Positions 1 through 10,899 of a stretch of DNA of 64,000 nucleotides are shown in pieces; position 1 is the first letter of the stretch; each line of letters begins with the position of its first letter. Made by a program: the position numbers and the translations under genes. A model generated the notes under the pieces. The model was not told the DNA's origin and did no database searches. It saw only the letters and a list, made by a program, of their open reading frames with translations. The stretch is from Lithobates sylvaticus (Eukaryota; Chordata; Amphibia; Anura; Ranidae): NCBI GenBank assembly GCA_028564925.1, contig CM053033.1, forward strand, positions 82,869,968-82,933,967, read 5' to 3'.

Positions 1-42
1 TCAGTTAAAGCGACACAGTGCCGAGTCGCAAAAAGTGCTCTG
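1..42 (+). repeat. 3' fragment of TTAA-flanked element family A
   Basis: The first 42 bases match the last part of the family-A elements that end at 23912, 44435 and 50782: a GTTAAAGCGAC-type block followed by CAGTGCCGA and a CGCAAAAA stretch. The final GAAGTGGTTAA terminus is missing, so this is a truncated copy, and the left part lies outside the window. There is no coding content. Confidence 0.6.
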
Positions 43-165
43 CTATTTATTATCGTTATTTATGCTTCAATGTGCGCCGATTCACACGTTCAATTAATTA
101 CTTTTCCGGCGCACCAAATAATGTATGAACTGGTGAAGTGCCACCTTCTTAGTAAATAAGCCCCA

Positions 166-445
166 CTATCGAATGTTCCTTTCTTTGCTATGAACCTTAT
201 CCTTAGCCTTTCCAAGTGTTTTTATATATTCTCTGTTCTGCTCATCAGTTGAAAATGTAACCTCCCAAGAGCCAAATCAGTTCTGAAATTAGATTCCCTG
301 TAATTGAGCTTGGAATCTGAGGCCACCATTCTTCCGGAATGCATAGTGGTCTAAGCAAATTCCTTTGCATTTTAATTATACAAGGCTGAACTTTTTTGTA
401 ATTCACCTGTTGCTGTACATTAAGATGTGTCAGGAATTTATACAT
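166..445 (-). pseudogene. Host-like protein C-terminus, probable retrocopy, unidentified
   Basis: On the minus strand a reading frame runs from 445 to 245 and contains the stretch CIPEEWWPQIPSSITG followed by a hydrophobic segment ISELIWLLGGYIF. At that point the frame shifts by one base and coding continues as STDEQNREYIKTLGKAKDKV up to a stop at 166-168. The residue composition (charged C-terminal tail, paired tryptophans, one short hydrophobic run) reads like a real conserved protein end, not like a repeat. A one-base deletion between the two halves makes it a pseudogene. I do not recognise the parent gene. The absence of introns fits a processed retrocopy or a single terminal exon. A remnant of a transposon-encoded protein is the alternative. 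Confidence 0.35.
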
Positions 446-494
446 GGAGACTGAAAGTGGTAGTAGTCTTTAAAAAAAAAAAAAAGAAAAAATT

Positions 495-1135
495 GCCCCC
501 ACCCCCCGCAAGCTACTCGCAGAGCTCTGTGCGCATGCGCCGGTGACACGAAAATTGTGAACACTTCCTAAACAGTGCACGGTTAGGAGATATTCATTGT
601 AGATACAGGTAAGCGTTATTATAACCTTATACAGGGGGTCCCCGGGTTACAAACAAGATAGGGACTGTAGGTTTGTTCTTAAGTTGAATCTGTTTGTAAG
701 TCGGAACAGGTAAATTTTTTAAGTGTAGCTCCAGCCAAAAAAAAAATGTTTAAGCTTTTTGGAGAACATAGGGAAGGGTTATCACCCCTGTAACATTTGT
801 TTTGCTGTCTGCGCCCCTGTTCAGAAGATTTCACCTCACCTTCTGTCCCAATGACAATTGTATTTTGAAAATTTTGGGTTGTTAGGGAAACAAGGACTGG
901 TGATAAAGCATCAGTGGAGATACCTTTTCCCCATATTAACACTTACAGGAGAGAATTTCCCTTCCTAGGGGTAGATTTCCTCTCACTTCCTGTTGTCTCC
1001 CTCCGTTTGTAAGTAGGAGTCGTTTGTAAGTCGGATGTTTGTAAGTCGGGGACCCCCTGTATGTAGGTACAAGTCACCAAGTGGTGATTACTAACACTTG
1101 AAGGGCCATTTTTTTACCGGTTACTTAGAGTACTA
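495..1135. repeat. Decayed MITE-like repeat split by a pogo-like MITE
   Basis: The stretch 495-629 (GTGCACGGTTAGGAGATATT, then GATACAGGTAAGC) and the stretch after 1061 (TGTAGGTACAAGTCACCAAG) read as two halves of one older short repeat once the 632-1059 insertion is removed. The outer ends are not resolved. An A-rich run at 470-490 lies just outside. There is no coding content. Confidence 0.3.
632..1059. mobile_element. pogo/Tigger-like MITE with TA target duplication
   Basis: The ends are inverted copies: CAGGGGGTCCCCGGGTTAC at the left and GTAAGTCGGGGACCCCCTG at the right, each flanked by TA. Short subterminal repeats of TTTGTAAGTCGG occur near both ends. Length is 428 bp and there is no transposase. 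TA duplication and CAG-type ends fit the Tc1/mariner superfamily, and the end sequence most resembles pogo/Tigger elements. The subfamily is inference. Confidence 0.65.
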
Positions 1136-1389
1136 TTGCCAACAATGACATCCTTGTGAGCAGCTGAATCTTTTTATGATGATATGTATGGAGGCATTTT
1201 TATCTGTTAGCTAGTTGTCGGTAAAAAAAAAATGCTTTTTAAAACAAAATTGGGTTGGCTTCCCTGGTATAGGCCAGTCACAGTAGGTGGGGTTTGCTAT
1301 GTGAAATATGCATCAAGGATGTACTAGAGAGAAGGGCAGTCAATGTACGGGCGGCTCTGGACAGACATTAAAGCCGCAGTATATAAGTA
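1062..1389. other. No gene seen; AT-rich spacer
   Basis: This spacer lies between the pogo-like MITE and the Tc1 element. It has A- and T-runs but no convincing reading frame, structural RNA or inverted termini. Confidence 0.5.
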
Positions 1390-1761
1390 CAGTGAGGGAA
1401 AAGGGTATTTGATCCTCTGCTGATTTTGTACGTTTGGCCACTGACAAAGAAATGATCAGTCTATAATTTAAATTGTAGGTTTATTTAAACAGGGAGAGAC
1501 AGAATAACAACAAAAACACTAATTTCAAAAAAGTTATACATTTTATTACATTTCAATGAGTGAAATAAGTATTTGACCCCTTCGTAAAACATGACTTAGT
1601 ACTTAGTGGCAAAACTCTTGCTGGCAATCGCAGAGGTCAGACATTTTTTGCATTTGGCCACCAGGTTTGCACACATCTCAGGCGGGATTTTTTCCCACTC
1701 CTCTTTGCAGATCCTCTCCAAGTCATTAAGGTTTCAAGCTGACTTTTGGTAACTTGAACTT

Positions 1762-2857
1762 TCAGCTACCTCCACATATGGGATTAAGATCTGGCGAACA
1801 GCTAGGCCACTCTAGGACCTTAATGTGCTTCTTCTTGAGCCACTCCTTTGTTGCCTTGGTCATGTGTTTTGGGTCATTGTCATGCTGGAGTACCCATCCA
1901 CGACCCATTTTCAATGCCCTGGCTGAGGGAAGGAGATTCTCACCTAAGATTTGATGGTATGTGACCCCGTACATTGTCCCTTTGTGGTGAAGTTTTCCTG
2001 TCTGAGTCGCTATACAGGCGTTTTAGCGCTATAAATAGCGCCTGCAAAGCACCTCTCCTGTCACTGCAGTGTGAAAGCCTGAGTGCTTTCAAACTGGAAC
2101 GCTGCACTTGCAGGATGGGAAAAATGTCTTGCAAGCAGCATCTTTGGGGCGGTTTAGGAGCAGTGTATACAACACTCCCAAAATGCCCCGCCATTAAAAT
2201 CAATGGCTAGCACTGGCAAAGAGCCCCCAATTGCTTCAGCAGTGGTGCTTTGAACCCTTTTTCGGCTGCTAGCGGGGGTTAAAAGCGATCCGTTAGTGGC
2301 CGAAAAGCGCTGTTAAAACTAGTGGCGCTTTACCGCTAGCGCGGCCGCTGCTTTAGTGTGAAAGTGGCCTTAGCAGGGAAAAAACACCCCCAAAGCATAA
2401 TGTTTCCACCTCCATGTTTGACAGTGGGGATGGGGTTCTTTGGGTCATAGGCAGCATTCCTCCTCCTCCAAACACGGCAAGTTGAGTTGATGCCAAAGAG
2501 ATTTTGGTCATCTAACCACAACACTTTCACACAGTTCTCCTCTGAATCATTCAGATGTTCATTAGCAAACTTCAGACGGGCCTGTACATGTGCTTTCTTG
2601 AGTAGGGGGGCCTTGTGGGCGCTGCAGGATTTCAGTTCTTCACGGCGTAGTGTGTTACCAATTGTTTTCTTGGTGACTTTGGTCCCAGCTGCTTTGAGAT
2701 CATTGACAAGATTCTCCCGCGTAGTTCTGGGCTGATTCCTTACCGTTCTCATGATCATTGAAACTCCACGAGGTGAGATCTTACATGGAGCCCCAGACCG
2801 AGGGAGAGTGACAGTTATTTTCTTCCATTTGCAAATAATTGTAGCAACTGTTGTCAC
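1762..2857 (-). pseudogene. Tc1 transposase, broken
   Basis: Two minus-strand fragments encode Tc1 transposase, a DDE-type nuclease that cuts and pastes the element. The upstream piece (2857-2397) has the second helix-turn-helix region ([20 protein letters not shown]) and the first catalytic aspartate in VLWLDDQ, then [11 protein letters not shown]. The downstream piece (1974-1762) holds the second catalytic aspartate in LQHDNDPKH and the motif SPDLNPI. In family members SPDLNPI is followed by ENLW, which supplies the third acidic residue; here a short deletion changes it to CGGS, so the third catalytic residue is lost. The N-terminus is truncated and a Harbinger-type MITE lies between the two pieces. 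Confidence 0.88.
2003..2369. mobile_element. Harbinger-type MITE inserted in the Tc1 element
   Basis: This 367-bp GC-rich block interrupts the Tc1 transposase. Its right end AGTGTGAAAGTGGCC followed by TTA matches the ends of copies at 11651-12081 and 41866-42278, and the interior shares GCGCTATAAATAGCGCC and CTTGCAGGA with them. The left terminus is degraded, so the target duplication cannot be confirmed here. Its position inside the Tc1 shows it arrived later. Confidence 0.65.
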
Positions 2858-2873
2858 CCTCTCACCAAGCTGC

Positions 2874-4535
2874 TACCCCTTTGTCTACGTTTTTGCTTCC
2901 TTCCTCATAAAAAGAAATCAGGTTTGTTTGACAATCGTCTTTTATGAATCTGTGTTTTTTGAAAACTCTGCGTCATCAGCTGATCTTGGAGCATATCTGC
3001 AGCTGATGTCCCCTGGTCACGTTTTGCATATGTAATTGTAGATTAAACCAGGAAGACATCTGCGCCCTGGACCACATCGGCGTGCATATCAGAGCACCTT
3101 CTCGCTGAAGTAAAGTGGGTCATTAAGCATTTACTGTGCTCAGAGCATGTAAACAATTAGAAAATCTGCCTTACACTCGGAATTCCTGCCTTGGGGCACT
3201 TGACAGCTTGTAACTGTGTTTACATTTTCCACATTTTAATTAAAGAGGAATCCCGATCGAAAACATCTATTTTCAAGCAGTTATGATGGCCAATTTCTTC
3301 TGAATCTTCTGTGCAGCCAGATCTCCCTCCAGTTGTCCCCTGTGCTAGATATTTGGTTTTCCATGAGGATGAGACCATATTTCTAATTAAGAACTTCAGT
3401 ACCCTTTAGCTTTGGCCCTGATCCCCTCCACCAGCACCATGTTTTTCATTAGTTTGGTGCATACGCAGGTGTGCTGAAGGGTTGAAGGGCACCACGCTGC
3501 CTTCAGTCCCCAGCAGAGCCCTGCAGCACATCTGCATGTGTGTGGGGTTGTCTGCATGTAAGAGGAACCCAGTTTATTTTTACGTGACTGCTACATACAG
3601 CTGTGCTCCTCCTGTATTTACAAGGTTCCATGGTGTCACGCAGGTGTTCAGTCCAAACCACATATTGTTATGGGCATTGATTTGGTCCTAGACCTCTCCA
3701 GAAGCCCAACTGTTTACCCTGGGTCAGGCCTGGACTGGGGCAAAAAATAGGCCCGGGTATTTTAAACTTGGCAGACAATTTTTTTCAGGGGCCCTGGCCA
3801 CCTGATGTATGCTACAAGGATTCAATCTCACTGTCAGTCAGGGGACTCCTTTTCAGCCATATATCCACTCACTCCAGACTGAACAGGCTTGCACCAGTGA
3901 AGCACGTAAATCTCTTCACTCCCAGGCTTTGGCTGTTCTTCACACCTCACTCCATCATGTCATCACACAGTAACAAATGTGATGCAATAAAACGTCTTTA
4001 CTTGCGTTAATAAGTAAAACAGAATAATATACATACTGGTGACACACGTTTTCAAATCACGGCTTCCATAATATTCTTCAATAACAGCATCCGGTAGTAG
4101 AGTTAGCATACAGGAGCATTGTGGTACTTTTATCCAGAATGTCTCTCTCAAATCCTCTATCAGGTATAGTTCTGCGATGTGCCATCCTTCTCCGAAGGGA
4201 AGAGCACACCGGACCCATCTCCGGAACCTCTCTTCATAAGAGCAATAACACAGGAACCCTGAATCTAGGAACCCTGAATCTAGGCTCCACCCACCTTGCC
4301 TACATGCACATGCCCAGACACGAGTGTTGGGATGTTATACAAGTTACCAGACCCCTGTAGCACATCTGCGCATTTACAGAATCCAGGGGGTGAAAGGTAT
4401 TCCCATTCAGGTGAAAAAGATGAAAGTACTGCATTGCAGCACAAAAACGTGATAAAGTTAAAAAATATATTGAAAAGTGAGAGAGGGAGTTGGAGAAGGC
4501 AGGGGAAAAAATCTTATTTAGGGTGAAGGTCCACT
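2874..4535. other. 1.7 kb without recognisable genes
   Basis: No reading frame here looks like a protein and no terminal repeats pair up. The only local structure is a small tandem duplication of GGAACCCTGAATCTA at 4254-4282. Confidence 0.5.
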
Positions 4536-4696
4536 TTAACCACTTCCCGACCGCAATACATATATATATATATATTGCAAATGGTTTATCGGGCTTATGG
4601 CTGAAGATAGCCATAACCCTGGTACCGTTTTTTTGCAGCTGGCGGCCGGCTTTCTCATGAAACTGGTCCGAGCGGCTCATGAGCCACTGGAACTGT
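4536..4696 (+). repeat. 5' fragment of TTAA element family A
   Basis: TTAA at 4536-4539 is followed by CCACTTCCCGACCGC, the same left end as the copy at 42723. A short TA run follows. The element is cut off where the next repeat begins, so only about 160 bp remain. Confidence 0.6.
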
Positions 4697-4699
4697 TTT

Positions 4700-5040
4700 C
4701 ACACCCCCCTCGGTCTTTTTCTGTTGGAATTTCAGACGGACTTTGGATTGAGAACCTGTTGTTAATTTTTCCGACAGAAAACCTTTCTATCGGATTTTTC
4801 GATCGTCTGTATGCAATTCCGACATGCAAAATTCCGACGCATGCTCGGAAACAATTCAACGCATGCTCAGAATCATTAAACGTCCCTTTTATAGTGCAGT
4901 CGAACGTGTTGTATGCCGTGGTGTTATTAACCGTCGGAATTTGGTGTGACCGCGTGTAGGCAAGACAGTTTGGTCGGAATTCCGACGGAAAACCATCAAA
5001 GCTTTTTCCGACGAGAATTCCAACCATGTGTAAGCGGCAT
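4700..5040. repeat. Relic of the TTCCGAC-rich MITE family
   Basis: Many copies of TTCCGACN and TCGGAAT occur in both orientations, ending in ACCATGTGTAAGCGGCAT, which resembles the CCGTGTGTACGGGGCAT right end of the copies at 5229, 25596 and 45316. The left terminus is not recognisable. Confidence 0.45.
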
Positions 5041-5165
5041 ATGGGTCTCTGGTAAAAAAAAAAAATGAGAATGTTTGGGGGTTATAAGTAATTTTCTATC
5101 AAATACCGATTTAAACTTGTAAACAAGAAGTGCCAGAAAAATCCTTGTCTTTAAGTGCCCAATGG
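5041..5165. repeat. Fragment of TTAA element family B
   Basis: The order GGGGGTTATAAGTAATTTTC, then ACTTGTAAACAAGAAGTG, then a CAGAAA stretch and GTCTTTAA matches sequence at 42595-42685 and partly at 37015-37060. Neither terminus is present. Confidence 0.4.
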
Positions 5166-5228
5166 AATTTTCAGTTTAAGTCATCTAAATAGATTCCAGG
5201 TACATTGAAACAAAATGTATTGAAAATC

Positions 5229-5940
5229 TAATGCCCCGTACACACAATCCGATTTTCCAGCAACAAATGTTCGATGTGAGCTTGTTAGCGGAAAGTCCGA
5301 CCGTGTGTATGCTCCATCGAACATTTGTTGTCGGACTTTCCACCAACAAATGTTGGCTAGCAGGTTCTCAAATTTTCCGCCAACAAATTTTTGTCGTCGG
5401 AATTTCCGATCTTGTGTATACAAGTCCGTCGGACAAAAGTCCACGCATGCTCAAAAGCAGAAGCGGCCGGTCTTGTAAACTAGCGCTCGTAATGGAGAAT
5501 TAACATTTGTGACGTGGCAAATTAGGAAATCTCCAAATGCAGCGCACAATTATCGTCTTCTTCTTTTAATGGGATAATAATGAAACTGCTTTGCTGGTGA
5601 TACTGATGGAGTTATTGCAAACAAATTTTCAAAGGCTTTTTTTTTCTAGTGATATCAAGAATAATAATAATAATAATAGCGCTAAATGAAAAACGCAAAA
5701 AGAAAGGCACGAATCAACACTCGCCAAACATCTACTAACACGAAATTAGCAGAAGCTACCCAAAGAGTGGCACTAAAGAGCTAAACAAACTTGTTGTACG
5801 TCTAGTACGTCACTAGGTTCGTAATTGTTGGCCAACATTTGTGTGACCGTGAATATGCAAGACAAGTTGGAGCCAACAACCTTCAAACAAAATTCTGCGG
5901 TTTTGTTGTCAGAAAGTCCGATCGTGTGTACGGGGCATTA
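5229..5940. mobile_element. MITE with TAATGCCCCGTACACAC ends
   Basis: The termini TAATGCCCCGTACACAC (left) and GTGTGTACGGGGCATTA (right) are perfect inverted repeats over 17 bases. The interior has further inverted copies of AACATTTGTTG and TTTCCGAC-like words and a short AAT microsatellite near 5663. At 712 bp it is longer than the copies at 25596-26024 and 45316-45712. TA at both ends is the only candidate target duplication. There is no coding capacity. Confidence 0.75.
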
Positions 5941-6146
5941 GTTCATTCACACTTGTGCGAAAAGCGCACAGCATTCTTTTCAATGGCACTCAATCATATC
6001 ACTGCGACTTAAAGTTGCAGCGACTTTGAAAAGGTGCCTGCACTACTTTGGTGCAACTATTGATATGACTTTGATCCATAAAATGTAGAATCAAAATTGC
6101 TCCAAAAGTCACATCAAAGGCACGCTAATGTGAAAGGAGCCTTAGT
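5941..6146. repeat. Short MITE abutting the previous element
   Basis: The left part reads GTTCATTCACACTTGTGCG and the right end GCTAATGTGAAAGGAGCC followed by TTA, loosely inverted with respect to each other. The interior has paired words around GCGACTT and AAAGTTGC. The right end resembles the Harbinger-type MITEs, but the assignment is weak. Confidence 0.4.
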
Positions 6147-6309
6147 GAAATAAAAAAAGGTGTGCAAAGTCTTACAGATAGTTACAGATATTTACATAGT
6201 AGGTGAGGTTCATCAAGTCCAACCTATGTGTGTGATTATATGTCAGTATTACATTGTATATCCCTGCATGTTGCGGTCGTTCAGGTGCTTAGCTAATAGT
6301 TTTTTGAAA

Positions 6310-6819
6310 CTATCGATGCTCCCCGCTGATACCCGCCGCCTGTGGAAGGGAATTACACATCCTTGCTGCTCTTATAGCCCTTTCACACCGAGCCGCCCAT
6401 AGCGTTGGCGGTAAAATGCTTCTATTTTTGGCGTCGTATTTGCGGCACATTTTGGCCGCTAGCTGGGTGCTTTTAACCCCTGCTAGCAGCCAAGAAAGGG
6501 TTAAAACCACCCGCAATGGCGGTGTTTTGCCGGTGGTATAGCCGCACTGCCCCATTGATTTCAATGGGGAGCAGCGGTGGAGGAGTTGTAAACACACCGC
6601 TCCTTCACTGCTCCAAAGAAGCTGCTGGCAGGACGTCCTGCCAGTGAGCCGCTCCAGACTGGAGACAACGGAGCAGCTGTTTGAGGGAGGATTGTAGGCG
6701 CTATTTTTAACGCTATAGCGCTTGCAAAACGCCCTCGGTGTGAAAGGGGGTCTTACAGTAAAGAACCCTCTGCTTGGTTTAAGGTTAAACCTAATTTCTT
6801 CTAATTTTAATGAGGCCAC
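6310..6819 (-). pseudogene. CR1 ORF2 C-terminus split by a MITE
   Basis: Reading leftward, SLKLEEIRFNLKPSRGFFTV (to about 6756) and CNSLPQAAGISGEHR (from about 6374) are the two halves of the conserved LINE ORF2 tail, where family members have a continuous FFTVR...WNSLP sequence. The intervening residues are translation of the inserted MITE. This junction confirms the exact insertion point. Confidence 0.75.
6375..6752. mobile_element. Harbinger-type MITE inserted in the CR1 LINE
   Basis: The ends TAGCCCTTTCACACC and GGTGTGAAAGGGGGTC are inverted, and both flanks carry TTA (6372-6374 and 6753-6755), a three-base TWA duplication typical of PIF/Harbinger elements. The interior is GC-rich with GGCGGTAAAATG, GCTAGCAGC and TTTAACGCTATAGCGC blocks shared with the sibling copies. 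There is no transposase; 378 bp. Confidence 0.78.
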
Positions 6820-7305
6820 GTGTCTTGTTAAACTAGTACCAGTACAGTATTTGTAAATTTAAATCATATCCCCTCTCAAGCGTCTCTTCTCCAGAGAGCA
6901 TACGTTCAGTGCTCGCAACCTTTCTTCATAACTAATATCCTCCAGACCCTTTATTAGCTGGAGTTGATCCCCTTTTTAATGCATGCCAATATTCTGTTTG
7001 CTTTGTTAGCAGCAGCTTGGCATTGCATGCCGTTGTTGAGCCTATCATCTACTAGGACCCCCAGGTCCTTTTCCATCCTAGATTCCCCCAGAGGTTCTCC
7101 CCCCAGTGTATAGAATGCATTCATATTTTGCCACCCACATGCATTATTTTAAATTTTTCTACATTAAACCTCATTTGCCATGTAGTTGCCCACCCCATTA
7201 ATTTGTTCAGATCTTTTTGTAAGGTTTCCACATCCTGCAGAGAAGTTATTGCCCTACTTAGCTTAGTATCGTCCGCAAATACAGTTTACCCCATCCTCCA
7301 GGTTG

Positions 7306-8050
7306 TATATAAGGTTAGCTATGAAAACAAGCACACTGCCTAATAAAACAATGTCTTATTTATTACCCAAGAAAATAGAAATATGCTAGCATGGAAATAC
7401 TATAGAGAATTATACAGAGTATATGACAGATGAACATCAAAGATACTTCTCACAATGCTTTCCCCGAGATATTGTTTTGTCGGCTGGCACAGGGGAGCCA
7501 CGTGGCACAGAGAGCCACCAGGCTTGAGCCAAGAGCGAAAAGGGTAGAGAGAGAAAGCTCTCTGACTCGTTCATTCCTTTTATACTTCAATCATACACCA
7601 TCCAGACCCAACCCCATTGCCATCCCATCTAGACTTTTGACAAATCACAGTACTTAAGGGGCAGTCCTCCTCAATATATTATATTACTGTCCATCCTGCT
7701 GTATTGGTCTCTAGGGACAGCATTGTCCATGTATCATGTCTCTGTATCCTAGGTCAATCTTCAATCTTAGCTGGCCTTTTGATCTTCTGTAGCAGGAAAT
7801 TCATCACTCATCTTGTCAGCTATGATCCTTTTGAAGCTTGCTCGCATAGCGTTATAACACTAGACGGATAGGGATAGGATAGCTTTTGTTCAGCCTAGAG
7901 GGAGGCCTGATCTCCTCTTTCAGATATGCTACAAAGCTTTGATGTAACAGGTTGCACATTCCAGACCACCCCCAAGAAAGCAAAGGCTTGGTTGTATCAA
8001 CCAGAAAGAAACTCCAGAAATATGATATTAAATCATGTTGCCTTCCAACA
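7306..8050 (-). repeat. ERV LTR, 3' copy
   Basis: This is one of the two long terminal repeats. Shared landmarks with the other copy include TAAGGTTAGCTATGAAAACA near one end, GAGCCAAGAGCGAAAAGGGT in the middle and TGTTGCCTTCCAACA at the other end. The outer boundary is uncertain by a few bases because the CR1 target and LTR end share a TATA-like stretch. Confidence 0.8.
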
Positions 8051-10500
8051 TATGCTGCTTTGCGCCTAAAGGGCGCATATCACACTTCTTCAGACACGGC
8101 TCCTATGGAACAGTCCATAACTGTCTTAACGTGTTGCGCTTTCCAACATGCGTCTCCAAACCAGTTCCTATGGAACAGTCCATAACGGTCTTAATGTGTT
8201 GTGCTTCCCAATATGCCACTGAGTGACACACCACCATCATTCTTCAGTGACAGCTTCCATGTCACCATTCTGTGTCTTCTCCTTTCCGGTATCTTCACGA
8301 CGGGGTGCAATACAGACATGGGGTGTCCATTCACCAGCACACACTCAGAGCAACGTATTCCCCAGCTTTCAGATACAGAGTCTCGAGGAGAGCTTTACTT
8401 ACTCACCCATATTACTAACCTAAAATACACATATGTCACACTATACCATAACATAAATCAACCCATTACCATAATATATACATATATATGTGACCCATCA
8501 AATTACGCATCCCGCTCCCAAACCCCTATAACCCTTTACTGTAAATATGGGTCGGGATTAGGCAGGCTTGCTCACAATGGCCTTTCCTACTGCAATTTTG
8601 GCACGTCAGCTGTATTTCAGGGCTCTGAATTGGCAGCAAAGCCTCTAACTTGTACGAAGAGACCTTACTGTCAATTCGTCCCTCAACTTGCATATATAAA
8701 TGGGAGACCCTTCTATATAAATATTGAGTCGAACACATATAAACCTGAAACAATGACAAACCACAAAATTCCATCCCTGTGCCTGGATTTCAGAGACCAT
8801 GCACCTCTACCTACTGTACATGACTAATGTTATATCGGTATCCTTTAGGACAAAGAAACAAACTCATCTATGTCCCAAATAATACCCAGGTGCTTCCTTC
8901 CCAGCAATGATCTCTCCATCCAGAACACTGAAATATCTTTCCAACATTTCTCGTTCACCACGTGTATTGCCCTGGCATACAAAGGACGTCATGGTCATGC
9001 CTTTGATAGAGGGAAATATCAACCTGCCTCCAGCTTCCATCCTCTCTGATCACATGTGGCTAATTTAGCCTCAGATGCAACAAGGTAGAATCCCCAGTCA
9101 GTAAGCCCACTGATACCACGAATACACAGACTGAGTCTGCACTTCTGTGTATGGGATCAATGAGGAAGCATAACATCTCTCATAATACAAACTAGCACAG
9201 CCCATCCAGGCATTCGACCACCACCTTGGATTAGTGTAAGAGATGTGTTTTGGCAAAATCTTACTGACCTGTGATGCTAACTCATAAGGTCACTGCCCCT
9301 CATACAGAGACTTCACAATCAGTTTGATGTTGGTTGATAATTCCGCCTGCCCCTGCATGCACGCCAGAGCCCATGACATGTTTTTGCCCTGTATCACCAC
9401 AATATCTACCAACCTCTTAAAATAGTGGACAAAATCCGGAGCCACTTTAACCTGGGTATTTAGGTGACTTTGTTGAATGTTATTAAGGATGCCACCAATC
9501 TCTCTGAGTAACAAAGCCCTGCTTACTGTCTGAAGCTATGGCTGAGAGTTTGTTCCTCAGGAGACAGATGTCCACTCCATTTAACAGCACCCATCCCTGC
9601 TCCCATTCCCCCCCAATATAGTGCTGAATACATCCCTTCTCTTTCGGTTACTCCTCAGAAATAAGCATCCTGAATGCCGTTTGTGTCCGTACATCTCTGG
9701 GAGCAAGCCACTGGTAAATTTGACCGCACTTGATTCAGTGTATACTCAGCACATATAGGGTAATAGGTTTTTATGAACCACTGTGAGATGATGAAGCGCC
9801 ATGTGGTGAAGGCATATTGTGCCCTGGTAGCCAGCGTTTCTCTAACGGCGCATGCTCCTGTGTGTATTCACTGGCATTACCTGTGCAAGGTTCCAACCTC
9901 TCAGATGAGAAGTCAATAAGGCGCATCTCCCCCATATCCAGCTCTGGTGTCCCACATGTCCAGGAACATTTACATTTCATGTTCTGAAGGATTGGACAGG
10001 TTATATTCCTTCTCCAACCTCCAACTCATTGCTCCTGTATTAATAGCATGTTTGCATTCATCAATGACAGGAGAGACTCCGTCAAAATGTTTCACAAGTC
10101 TGGTTGATAGGCACAGTCTTTCAGATTCAGCCTTAGCACTAAATTGTCCATAAGAAAAAGAAATCTTATATTGCAAGTATTAATATGAATCTTTTTGTTT
10201 GTCCCTTCTCTCCTGAATGTTTATCAGAACAAATTTGCGGTGTGGTGTGGCATGGACAAACTGCCAACCAGATGAACATCTTTCATCTCTGTTCCAGAAA
10301 CCTCTCTAATCTCGCTCCACCAGGATTCTGGAAGTGAAAAACAAGAGCAGAATCAAATTCTTATCCACAATATCTGCTCGCTTGCTATGTTTACTTATAG
10401 TTCCCTCCTTGGAACCCAGGGACTTAGCATTCCTGGCTTCTGAAACTCTGAACAAATTTTCAAAACAACCATGATTTTTTGGGACGAACCCACTCTAAAA
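8051..10500 (-). other. ERV internal region, unassigned part
   Basis: This lies between the zinc-knuckle region and the 3' LTR, where an envelope gene would normally sit. Only short minus-strand frames remain and I could not assign them to a retroviral protein with confidence. Close to the LTR is a direct repeat of roughly 60 bp (about 8101-8160 and 8168-8215) built on CCTATGGAACAGTCCATAAC. Confidence 0.4.
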
Positions 10501-10899
10501 TGGATCCCCATGGTAAGAAGAAAAAAATAAAAAATGAACGTGAATGTTGCTTCTCAAAAATTCTAACTTTAAACGCTAAAAAATAACAATCCTCTTATCT
10601 GTATCTTAAGACCTATGCACTAACTCCCCTTTCAGGTGGACAAAGCCCAAACCTTTTGGAACTTTTTTCCATCTGAAAAAAAAAAAAAAACGAACTCCAG
10701 CAGCTAGAATGGCTTCCTTCCAACTTTTGTCTTAAACAAAATGTATTCAGCTGCTAATTGAATTTACGCAACTATTCTACATAGTGATGCTTTTCCTGTC
10801 TTGTAGTCCCCAGCATTTGGGTCTTAAAAGGCCTTACTATGGCCTCTATGCCTTGGTTTGCAACCCATCTCGCAGAATAAGCTTCATAACGCCTTGGTG

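Larger units (their letters stand above)
1390..2873 (-). mobile_element. Tc1-like DNA transposon, right end lost
   Basis: The left terminus CAGTGAGGGAAAAGGGTATT follows a TA at 1388-1389, and the subterminal sequence GACAAAGAAATGATCAGTC is the signature of a widespread vertebrate Tc1 family whose ends read AGTATTTGATCCCCTGCTG in intact copies. The transposase is encoded on the minus strand. The match breaks off at about 2873, inside the N-terminal DNA-binding region of the transposase, so the start codon, promoter region and right terminal repeat are absent. A 367-bp MITE (2003-2369) splits the rest. The copy cannot encode a working enzyme. Confidence 0.92.

Noticed and set aside
8201-8827. 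208-residue plus-strand frame
   Set aside because: It is antisense to the retrovirus, whose orientation is set by the zinc knuckle and LTR signals; no motif seen.
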